Shown here one piece after another: positions 24,573-31,735 of a DNA stretch of 39,579 bases. The stretch spans positions 1-39,579 of the forward strand of contig CAYSPT010000047.1 of the NCBI GenBank assembly GCA_964432985.1, given 5' to 3'. The DNA comes from CAYSPT01 sp964432985. Lineage in GTDB: Bacteria; Muiribacteriota; CAYSPT01. The notes beneath the pieces were generated by a model. That model had not been told where the DNA came from, did not search any database, and was given only the letters and a program-made list of their open reading frames with translations. Position numbers and translations under genes: made by a program. Numbering within the stretch: the first letter of the stretch is position 1; every line of letters starts with the position of its first letter.

Positions 24573-27500
24573 GTGCGGGATTCTGTCGAGACGGTTCACG
24601 TTCAGATACACAGCCCCGTGGTCACGTTCCACCCGGCCGGAGACCAGGACCGCTGACGGTTCATCGCCGTGGCAGCTCACCAGATGGCTGAAGCGCCGGT
24701 AGGGAGACGGGAACAAAACCGTTTCATATATGTCAGACTCGTCTTCAAAGCTGACGAACTCCATGACTTCCCCCCGGGCGGTATAGATTGTTTTCCTTGT
24801 TACCGGCCATCCGACGACCGTCACCTCTTGACCGTTGTAGTAATGGAGCTTTCGCGCCATTATGGGACAGTGGCCCTTAATGAAATCACGGGCCTCAGGA
24901 CTGCCTTTCACCAGAAACAGAGGATGCCGGTCGCAGAGAAACCCGAGGCTGCGGTACTCCCTGAGCAGACGTCCCAGCTCATCAGGTCCATCAAACGAAG
25001 GCAGCTCCGGTACCGCTGTTTTCGTGGCAAACAATGTCCCCTGAGTATCGACTGTGTTTTTGTTCCGCTTATGAATAACTGCGCTCCAGAGCTGTGCGGG
25101 ACGGGAACCAGCTCCCGGAAGTGAGTCCAGAGCACCTGCATCCACCAGGGATTCAATTTCGTCCATGGATACGGAAATCCTCCGCAGAAAATCAGCCAGG
25201 GTTGTGAAATGGCCGTTGCGGGCCCGCTCAAACTCTATCTCCCGGGCGATTTCATCCCTGAAGCCGGACACAGCCATGAAACCCACCTGGATGACACCGT
25301 TTCGCGCCACGTACCGGTACTGGCTGCGGTTGACATCGGGAGGCACGACGGTTATTCCAAGACGGCGGGCTTCACTGATATAGGCGGCACTGGAGTAATA
25401 GCCGCCGCCGTTTGACAAAACGGCTGCCATAAACTCCGCCGGGTGATGCGCTTTCAGATAGGCGGATTGGAATGACACCTGGGCGTAGGATGCCGAGTGC
25501 GGTTTGCAAAACGAATACCCGCTGAACGATTCCATCATATTCCATATTTTTGCGATTGTCTCTTCAGCTATTCCACGCTGCCGGGCACGGCGGGAAAACC
25601 GCTCACGATAATCGGCCACCGTGGAGCGTTTGTCTTTCTTTGACAAAATTTTCCGCAGCCCGTCCGCTTCGCCCGGAGAAAACCCGGCCAGAGCCACGGC
25701 CGCCTTCGATACGTCTTCTTGATAACACATCACACCGTACGTTTCGCTCAGCAACTCCCCCAGCGCCGGATGAAGCGGTTCGTAGTGCTTGCCGCCCAAG
25801 CGCTCGACATATTCGTTGATGTACCGATTGGCAGCCGGACGGATGATAGAGGAGTGAATCACCAGGTGCTCGAAATCGCCCCGGCGGGTTTTTTTCTGAA
25901 GTTGACGCATGGCGGGCGACTCGACGTAAAACACACCGATGGTATCCCCCCTGGCCAGGAGAGCCTGCGTTTTTTTGTCGTCGATTGGATTCCAGGAACC
26001 AGGATCGATGACAACCCCGTTTTGCTCTACGTTGGCCAGGGTATCGCGCACGACACCCAGGGAACGGTTGCAGAGCAAGTCTATCTTGACCAGACCGGAC
26101 TCTTCGGTACCGTCTTTTTCCCAGGTTATGATCGGCACTCCCTTGGGGGCCGTTTCAACCGGGACATAGCATGACGTCGGCCGGGGGGTGATAACTACTC
26201 CTCCCACGTGAACACTCAGGCACCGCGGAAACCCGGTTATTCGCCGGGCAATTCGCATTATTTCGGGCCACGGGTCATCCAGCGCTTCGGGAAGCGCGAC
26301 CCGCGCATCCGGAGTGCCATGTCCCTGCAAATGCCGTAACCGGGAAATGTATCGTGAAACCCTGGTAATCTCCGTTTCCGGCATACCGAAACAGCGGGCC
26401 ACTTCCCGGAAAGCGGAACGGCGCTTGAAGCCCACGTGATTGCAGACAAACGCGCAGTGCTCGTCACCGTATTTCTCACGCACCCGTTCTACGATCGCAT
26501 CACGCTCATCCCAGGCAAAATCCACGTCGATATCCGGGGGGTCCTCCCGTTCCGGGTTCAGAAAGCGCTCGAAGTAAAGATTGTGACGGACCGGGTCTAC
26601 GTTGGTAATACCCAGAGAGTAGGCCACCAGGCTGGCAGCGGCGCTGCCACGCCCGCAGGTCCTGGTAGCAAGTGCAGCAATATCAGCCACTACCAGAAAA
26701 TACGAGGCAAATCCTTTTTTGATAATGATATCCAGTTCATATTCCAGACGCGCTTCCACCTGGGGGGGACAACCGCCGTACCGTCGCCGGACGCCGTACC
26801 GGGCCTGCCGGATAAGAGTATCAGCCGGGGACTCGCCACCAACGGGTACACTGCGTGGAAATACAAGCCCGTTGTAGATGCTGGAGAACCGGCAGGACCG
26901 GTTTATGACTGCGGTGTTTTCAAGCGCCTCCGGCCACAGAGCAAACCGCTGTTCCATCTGCTCCGGAGGCGCCAGACAGGCACGGAGGTTGGCCAGTTCA
27001 TTGTCCGCGATAGTTCCCAGAACCGTCCGGCGGGCGATAGTTCTCAATATCCGGTGAATTGCCCGATCGGCGGGAGTGACGAAGGCCACTTCTCCGGACG
27101 CCGCCAGCGGAAGTCCCAACGTACCGGCCAGGTTCGGTATTGCATTGGACAGTCCGGTCAGCATTCCATAGAGTTCGGGCACCCGGCCGGCACAGGCCTT
27201 CAGCAACGCAGGGGAGTCGCTCAATACCACGGTGCCGCGGCCGTATTTCTGCAGTAGAGAAGCAAGGGGAGAGGTGGCACCATAGGCGTTGCATTTGGCG
27301 CCGGCATTATTTTCCCGTCGTTTCGGCGCCGGATGATTCGCCCTTTGTTTCAAAGGGCGGGCCCTTTGTTTCAAATGGCGGGTCAGAAGAGTAGACAGAT
27401 TGGAGAACCCTTCCCTGTCTTTGACCAGGACCACCGCCCGCTCACCGTTCCCCTGCACCTCAGCGCCTATCACCGGCTTCACCCCTTCACGGCGGCAGGC

Positions 27501-27656
27501 AGCGACAAACGCGTGCACCCCGTAAAGGTTGTTTATATCGGTGAGAGCCAGGGACCGGTATCCCATGGCTCCGGCGGCAGCGACCAATTCGTCAACGTGG
27601 TTCGCCCCATACAGCAGAGAATAATTCGATCTTACATGCAGATGTGTGAACGTCAT
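24552..27656 (-). CDS. dnaE2: Error-prone DNA polymerase III alpha, DnaE2/ImuC type
   Basis: This 1034-residue protein is the length of DnaE2/ImuC rather than replicative DnaE1 (about 1160). An N-terminal PHP domain begins THLHVRSNYSLLYG; its usual TDH is TDI (LTDINNLYG), so a metal ligand is lost. The palm carries catalytic Asp residues in PDIDVDFAW near residue 375, and GVVITPRPTSCYVPVE and GTEESGLVKIDLL follow. A helix-hairpin-helix lies near 815-850 and an OB fold near 935-1020. DnaE2 does mutagenic translesion synthesis with ImuB. It starts 18 bases after the imuB-like stop. A 21-bp duplication lies in the PHP part. Confidence 0.93.
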   Translation of the reverse strand: MTFTHLHVRSNYSLLYGANHVDELVAAAGAMGYRSLALTDINNLYGVHAFVAACRREGVKPVIGAEVQGNGERAVVLVKDREGFSNLSTLLTRHLKQRARPLKQRANHPAPKRRENNAGAKCNAYGATSPLASLLQKYGRGTVVLSDSPALLKACAGRVPELYGMLTGLSNAIPNLAGTLGLPLAASGEVAFVTPADRAIHRILRTIARRTVLGTIADNELANLRACLAPPEQMEQRFALWPEALENTAVINRSCRFSSIYNGLVFPRSVPVGGESPADTLIRQARYGVRRRYGGCPPQVEARLEYELDIIIKKGFASYFLVVADIAALATRTCGRGSAAASLVAYSLGITNVDPVRHNLYFERFLNPEREDPPDIDVDFAWDERDAIVERVREKYGDEHCAFVCNHVGFKRRSAFREVARCFGMPETEITRVSRYISRLRHLQGHGTPDARVALPEALDDPWPEIMRIARRITGFPRCLSVHVGGVVITPRPTSCYVPVETAPKGVPIITWEKDGTEESGLVKIDLLCNRSLGVVRDTLANVEQNGVVIDPGSWNPIDDKKTQALLARGDTIGVFYVESPAMRQLQKKTRRGDFEHLVIHSSIIRPAANRYINEYVERLGGKHYEPLHPALGELLSETYGVMCYQEDVSKAAVALAGFSPGEADGLRKILSKKDKRSTVADYRERFSRRARQRGIAEETIAKIWNMMESFSGYSFCKPHSASYAQVSFQSAYLKAHHPAEFMAAVLSNGGGYYSSAAYISEARRLGITVVPPDVNRSQYRYVARNGVIQVGFMAVSGFRDEIAREIEFERARNGHFTTLADFLRRISVSMDEIESLVDAGALDSLPGAGSRPAQLWSAVIHKRNKNTVDTQGTLFATKTAVPELPSFDGPDELGRLLREYRSLGFLCDRHPLFLVKGSPEARDFIKGHCPIMARKLHYYNGQEVTVVGWPVTRKTIYTARGEVMEFVSFEDESDIYETVLFPSPYRRFSHLVSCHGDEPSAVLVSGRVERDHGAVYLNVNRLDRIPHSSLLLG
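27340..27381 (-). repeat. 21-bp tandem duplication inside dnaE2
   Basis: Two adjacent 21-bp units (27340-27360 and 27361-27381) differ at one base. They encode two seven-residue blocks (LKQRARP and LKQRANH) in the basic insert near residues 92-106 of the PHP domain. Each unit also has internal inverted symmetry (CCCTTT/AAAGGG). Confidence 0.9.
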
Positions 27657-27674
27657 GTCGTCTTACTTTCTGCA

Positions 27675-28865
27675 TTACTTATTGACAAGTCGCCCTGGAT
27701 CCAGCATGAAAGCTGGTCTGATCGCCGCTGCTCCGAACCTTTTCTTGATTGCGTCAACAGCAGCCTGGATCCGGTCACAAAATTTTACCCGGATCGGAGA
27801 AAACAACTCCAACTGGCGGCAGGCCGGCCTCAAGCGCGAGAAACCGACCGTCATTGACCGTACCCGCACTCTCCGGGTGAATGCCTGTTTCAGCAGGGCG
27901 CGGGTGTAGTGGAACAGTTCGTGATCGGAGGTGACCCCCTGCCTCAGAGTCACCTGGCGGTTGGAGTGAACAGAATCGGTATACCCCAGGCGGAGGCGTA
28001 TTCTACGCGACTCCATGTTTCTGCTTCGGAGCGTGAAACCGGCCGTTTCGATAAGACCATACAGCTTGAGCTCCAGTTCCCGTGGATCATTACTGTCACA
28101 CCTGAATGTGTCGGACACCGTCACCGGGAGTTCTTTCTGGTCACGAGTGGTGACCGGGCTGTTATCTATTCCCCGTGCATAGTCCCTGAGCCGAAGCCCG
28201 GGACGACCGAAGGCGGCAGACGCCAGTTCATCAGGCAAAATTGAAAGTTCCCCCAGAGTACGTATACCCAGAGAAGACATGCGGACCACCAGTTTTTTTC
28301 CTATCCCGGGAAGCAGCTTCACGGGGTGCGGGCTGAGAAAATCGATTTCGCTTCCCCAGGCCACCGAGGCAAACCCGTACGGTTTGATAACCCTGGTGGC
28401 CACCTTGGAAACAAGCTTGTTGCTGGCCAGGGCCACACCGGGATCCAGGCCGAGCTTCCTCGAACATTCCCGCTTCAGGCGGGCTGCCAGATCGATCGGT
28501 GCTCCGAACAGACGCCCCATTCCGCTCACATCCAGGAAAAGGTGTCCTCCGGGAGATAATTCCACCCGGGGAGAAAATGCTCCGGCCAGCCGGGAGAGAG
28601 CGTAATCAGCCCGCTCGTAGAGAGCCGGCCGCGCCGGCAGGATCTTGGCCTTAGGCATGACGCGCCGGGCGGCCTTCAGCGTCATACCACGCCTTACTCC
28701 CCCGTACCAGGCTTCCACCGAGATATCACACACGAAACATCGGCCATGGCGGGCGGTGGCTACAACCAGAGGCCGGGTCTTCAATTCGGGCTGTGTCACC
28801 CGTTCCACCGCCACGGCAAAGTTGGTCACGTTCAGGTGTACGATTTCTCTTGGGTTTCCAATCAC
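27675..28865 (-). CDS. imuB: ImuB-like, catalytically dead Y-family polymerase
   Basis: This 396-residue protein is Y-family in fold: a first strand VHLNVTNFAVAVERV, GVRRGMTLKAARRVMP, a LSPGGHLFLDVSGMGRLF segment near 100-115, and the helix-hairpin-helix KLLPGIGKKL near 195. The acidic catalytic residues are gone: Asn replaces Asp in motif I, and SPGG replaces the S-x-DE motif. A beta-clamp-binding motif QLELF stands near residue 350. These are hallmarks of ImuB, the noncatalytic hub that links DnaE2 to the clamp. At 396 residues it is shorter than typical ImuB and lacks a long C-terminal tail. The GTG at 28865, with GGCGGAG six bases upstream, is chosen because the frame further upstream is tandem repeat. 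Confidence 0.85.
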   Translation of the reverse strand: MIGNPREIVHLNVTNFAVAVERVTQPELKTRPLVVATARHGRCFVCDISVEAWYGGVRRGMTLKAARRVMPKAKILPARPALYERADYALSRLAGAFSPRVELSPGGHLFLDVSGMGRLFGAPIDLAARLKRECSRKLGLDPGVALASNKLVSKVATRVIKPYGFASVAWGSEIDFLSPHPVKLLPGIGKKLVVRMSSLGIRTLGELSILPDELASAAFGRPGLRLRDYARGIDNSPVTTRDQKELPVTVSDTFRCDSNDPRELELKLYGLIETAGFTLRSRNMESRRIRLRLGYTDSVHSNRQVTLRQGVTSDHELFHYTRALLKQAFTRRVRVRSMTVGFSRLRPACRQLELFSPIRVKFCDRIQAAVDAIKKRFGAAAIRPAFMLDPGRLVNK

Positions 28866-29162
28866 ACCAGTCTCCGCCTGGGTCACGTTCAGGTGCCCAT
28901 TTCTCTTGGGCTTCCAATCACACCAGTCTCCGCCTGNNNNNNNNNNNNNNNNNNNNNNNNNNNNNNNNNNNNNNNNNNNNNNNNNNNNNNNNNNNNNNNN
29001 NNNNNNNNNNNNNNNNNNNNNNNNNNNNNNNNNNNNGTCACGTTCAGGTGCCCATTTCTCTTGGGCTTCCAATCACACCAGTCTCCGCCTGAGTCACGTT
29101 CAGGTGCCCATTTCTCTTGGGCTTCCAATCACACCAGTCTCCGCCTGAGTCACGTTCAGGTG
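28825..29162 (-). repeat. 56-bp tandem array of the imuB translation-initiation region
   Basis: Units begin with CACCTGAACGTGAC on the minus strand (starts near 28838, 28895, 29050, 29106 and 29162). Spacing is 56 bp, or 57 for the unit next to imuB. One unit runs into the assembly gap. Each carries a TGA matching the DUF72 stop, a GGCGGAG Shine-Dalgarno, a GTG start, and a ten-codon frame (MIGSPREMGT) that ends in TGA. Only the last unit, with one extra base, is in frame with imuB. A GCCCA/TGGGC hairpin lies within the unit. The 14-bp motif occurs at the DUF72 stop and at imuB codons 10-14, which explains the duplication by recombination between them. Confidence 0.93.
28937..29036. other. 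Assembly gap of 100 N in the tandem array
   Basis: A run of exactly 100 unknown bases is the usual placeholder for a gap of unknown size. The units before and after it are out of phase by 43 bp with the 56-bp period, so the true length and copy number are unknown. Confidence 0.97.
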
Positions 29163-29989
29163 CATAACTTCTCCGGACACTCCAGCACACCGCTGTCTGC
29201 CAGGAGTTTTTTCAGCATCAAAGCATTGGCCGGGGCCTGCCCGCAGCGATGATTATTAAAATATATACGCACCTTCGGCGCAGATTGAATCATCGATGAA
29301 ATACGGGCCAGCCAGCCGGCAAGTTCCTCTTCGGAATACAGGTAGTCGAAGCGCTCGGCGGCGGAGCGGGCCGACCACCAGGTGGCGGCGTTGCGCCCGT
29401 GGAAACGCACGTAGGCGCAATCGGAGGTAACCACATCCAGGGCGGGGGGCAGTCGGGGCAGTCGGGGCTCGTCAACACAGCACAAACCGACGTTCATCTC
29501 GCGCAGGGTATCAAACACCCGGTTGGTCATCCAGGTGGCATTCCGAAACTCCACCACCACCGGCATGTCCCGCATCTCAACAAGCAGTTTGTGAAGATAC
29601 CGGCGCTTTTCCGGTACGTAATGAAAGCTGTACGGAAACTGGCACAGCACCGCCGCCAGGCGCCCGGCTTCCAGAAGCGGTGTGACCGCCTCCCGGTACT
29701 CCCTGAGCGAGTCCGGCCAGGAGTCCGCCTCGACCTGATGCGTCAGCGACTGGTGCGCCTTAATCGAAAAATCCATAACGGGGCCGCTTCGTACCACCAT
29801 ACCAGACATTTGCCGGGACGTAGGCATGCGATAATAGCTGAAGTTCAGCTCCACCGTGTGAAAACGGCTGCTGTAGTAGGTGAGAAAATCTTTCTGCCCG
29901 ACATCATCCGGATAGAACACCTTACGCCAATCGGAGTATGAGTATCCGGAGGTGCCAATTCTGAGATCTACCGCTTCCTGTTCCACCAT
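29156..29989 (-). CDS. DUF72 (YecE-like) TIM-barrel protein
   Basis: This 277-residue protein starts at the ATG at 29989 (GTG 29995, with AAAGGA four bases upstream, is a possible alternative). The ATG at 30025 lies inside the promoter and cannot be the start. DUF72 motifs are complete: RIGTSGYSYSDWRKVFYP, VELNFSYYRMPT, DFSIKAHQSLTH, AAVLCQFPYSFH, PVVVEFRNATW, CAYVRFHGRN, and a late IYFNNHRCGQAPANA. The family's biochemistry is unknown; I recall a modelling study of a Thermotoga member proposing DNA binding akin to endonuclease IV. It is first in a LexA-boxed operon with imuB-like and dnaE2 and takes the place where ImuA would be expected. Its stop codon is part of the tandem repeat. Confidence 0.9.
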   Translation of the reverse strand: MVEQEAVDLRIGTSGYSYSDWRKVFYPDDVGQKDFLTYYSSRFHTVELNFSYYRMPTSRQMSGMVVRSGPVMDFSIKAHQSLTHQVEADSWPDSLREYREAVTPLLEAGRLAAVLCQFPYSFHYVPEKRRYLHKLLVEMRDMPVVVEFRNATWMTNRVFDTLREMNVGLCCVDEPRLPRLPPALDVVTSDCAYVRFHGRNAATWWSARSAAERFDYLYSEEELAGWLARISSMIQSAPKVRIYFNNHRCGQAPANALMLKKLLADSGVLECPEKLCT

Positions 29990-30015
29990 TTCCACGCTGT
30001 CCTTTCGCCACCTAA

Positions 30016-30044
30016 AATATACCATACATTTGTTAGGTATACAA
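30016..30044 (-). promoter_or_regulatory. Promoter with LexA operator before DUF72-imuB-dnaE2
   Basis: On the minus strand TTGTAT (30044-30039) and TATATT (30021-30016) are spaced 17 bp. The spacer holds CCATACATTTGTTAGG (written on the plus strand, 30022-30037), differing from the lexA box at two of 16 bases. It is embedded in a wider palindrome with arms TATACC and GGTATA (30018-30041). The predicted transcription start is near 30009, about 20 bases before the DUF72 ATG. Confidence 0.75.
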
Positions 30045-30057
30045 GTATAAAATTGTC

Positions 30058-30087
30058 TTGACTTTCAATGCCCTTCTGCTTTATGTT
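30058..30087 (+). promoter_or_regulatory. Divergent promoter for the FGGY kinase operon
   Basis: TTGACT (30058-30063) and TATGTT (30082-30087) have an 18-bp spacer. It is back to back with the SOS promoter, 14 bases away. A leader of about 125 bases precedes the ATG at 30219. Confidence 0.5.
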
Positions 30088-30218
30088 ATTTGTGAACTAC
30101 GGGTGCCTGCCACTACTCTGCAATCCAGGCTGTGCGGCCTGGAAAACGAATTTGAACCGTTACCGGCTCTCTCTGTCCGGAGCGGAGCGGGAAGAGAACT
30201 GAACGGGGATCGGAAATT

Positions 30219-31718
30219 ATGACGACGTTGTTCGCCGCCATCGACTGCGGTACTACTGCCGTCAAATGCGCCCTGGTAGATCCCGCGGGCGACCTGAAGG
30301 CCCTGGTAGCCCGGGCGGCACCCTGCCAGTTCCTGTCCAATGGTCACATCGAAAGCAGTCCCGAAGATCTTCTTGATCAGATATTCGCGGCCCTGAAAGA
30401 CTGTATAGACCAGTCCGGCGCCGCGCCGGCGGATGTTGTCTCCATTTCCCTGTCCACCCAGCGAGCCACCGTGATACCCATCAACCGGGAAGGCAATCCG
30501 GCGGGACAGGCCATTTCATGGCAGGACATGCGCGGAACCGACGACATTGAACAGCTCCGCGGCCGAATCAACGATGAGCGCTATTATCACATTACCGGGT
30601 TACCGAACAATCCCGTGTTCACCCTGGGGAAAATACTCTGGATAAAAAACCGGGAGCCCGAACGGTACCGGCAGATCTCCCGCTTTTCCCTGGTGCACGA
30701 TTTCGTATTGAAAAACCTGGGGTGCGACGACTTTTTTTCCGACCTGTCAAACGCCGCCCTGACCGGCTTGCTGGATATCACACGGTGCCGGTGGAGCCAG
30801 GAAATACTGGACATTGCCGGCATCGAAGAAGAAAAACTACCGACGCTGGTTGAAGGAGGAACCCGGATAGGCGCGCTTTGTAAAAACAGTGCTGAGAGGT
30901 GTGGACTGCTGGCCGGCACTCCCCTGATCTCAGGCGGCGGGGACCAGCAGTGCGCCGGACTGGGCGCCGGGGCAGTTGCACCCGGAATCCTCGAATTCAC
31001 TCTGGGGACCGCCGGGGTGCCGCTGGTGAGCACCGAAGCGGTGATCTGCGATCCCGGGCGCCGCGTGACCTGCTGCGTGCATGCCATGCCCGGAGTCTGG
31101 GAGGTGGAAGGGCTTCAGAATTCAGCCGGCGCCAGTCTCAAGTGGCTTCGCAGGATCATGCGAGGAGACAGCGACGACTCGGGACGGTGGCTCGATGAGC
31201 TTTCCGCAACCAGTCCCGGTGCAAACGGGATACTGTTTTATCCTTTTCTGACCGGTTCCTCCGCCCCGCACTGGAATCCCAGGGCAAAAGCGATGTTTCT
31301 CGGTCTGACCCAGAGCCACACTACCGCGGACATGATCCGGGCGGTGATGGAAGGGGTGTCCCTGGAAACAAGGCAGATCCTGGAGGTGTTTTCCTCACTC
31401 GACATACCGGTTTCTGAGATACGCTTGACAGGGGGATACACGAACATCGGAGAGTGGAACCAGATCCAGGCAGACATTTTCGGACGAAAGGTGTGCACCC
31501 TGCTCAACCCGGAAGCCTCCCTGCTGGGAGCGGCCCTGCTCGGAGCGGTGGGAGCCGGGGCATTCCCGTCAATTCCCCGGGCTGTGGAGGGCATGGTAAA
31601 AGTCAACAAGGTGTATTCACCGCAGCCGGAAGCCGCCGGTGAGTATAACAAAGTGTACAAAACATACTGCGAAATACACGACATCGCAGCCGCCGGTATA
31701 TTCGACCGGATGACCTGA
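30219..31718 (+). CDS. FGGY-family carbohydrate kinase
   Basis: This 499-residue protein has the FGGY two-lobe fold. FAAIDCGTTAVKCALVD forms the first phosphate loop, SWQDMRG lies near 105, GGGDQQCAGLGAG near 235, FTLGTAG near 260 and HWNPRAKAMFLGL near 350; LTGGYTNIGEWNQIQADIF near 405 is the late ATP-binding signature. Members phosphorylate sugars such as xylulose, gluconate, glycerol or the AI-2 signal. The substrate cannot be told from sequence and no sugar transport or catabolic gene lies nearby. Its stop is 17 bases before the PAS kinase gene, so the two probably share a transcript. Confidence 0.85.
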   Translation: MTTLFAAIDCGTTAVKCALVDPAGDLKALVARAAPCQFLSNGHIESSPEDLLDQIFAALKDCIDQSGAAPADVVSISLSTQRATVIPINREGNPAGQAISWQDMRGTDDIEQLRGRINDERYYHITGLPNNPVFTLGKILWIKNREPERYRQISRFSLVHDFVLKNLGCDDFFSDLSNAALTGLLDITRCRWSQEILDIAGIEEEKLPTLVEGGTRIGALCKNSAERCGLLAGTPLISGGGDQQCAGLGAGAVAPGILEFTLGTAGVPLVSTEAVICDPGRRVTCCVHAMPGVWEVEGLQNSAGASLKWLRRIMRGDSDDSGRWLDELSATSPGANGILFYPFLTGSSAPHWNPRAKAMFLGLTQSHTTADMIRAVMEGVSLETRQILEVFSSLDIPVSEIRLTGGYTNIGEWNQIQADIFGRKVCTLLNPEASLLGAALLGAVGAGAFPSIPRAVEGMVKVNKVYSPQPEAAGEYNKVYKTYCEIHDIAAAGIFDRMT

Positions 31719-31735
31719 TAACGAGGTGACAGCCA

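Noticed and set aside
27675..28865. Active Pol IV (DinB)
   Set aside because: Motif I Asp and the S-x-DE acidic pair are absent, so it is not a working Y-family polymerase.
28825..29162. Possible CRISPR array
   Set aside because: The whole 56-bp unit repeats with no variable spacer, and no cas gene is near. It is a tandem duplication.
28645..29252. Long frames on both strands through the repeats and the N run
   Set aside because: They exist only because N codons cannot be stops and because the repeat is read in several frames.
29156..30025. ATG at 30025 as start of the DUF72 gene
   Set aside because: It lies within the -10/spacer region of the promoter and has no Shine-Dalgarno; the ATG at 29989 fits both.
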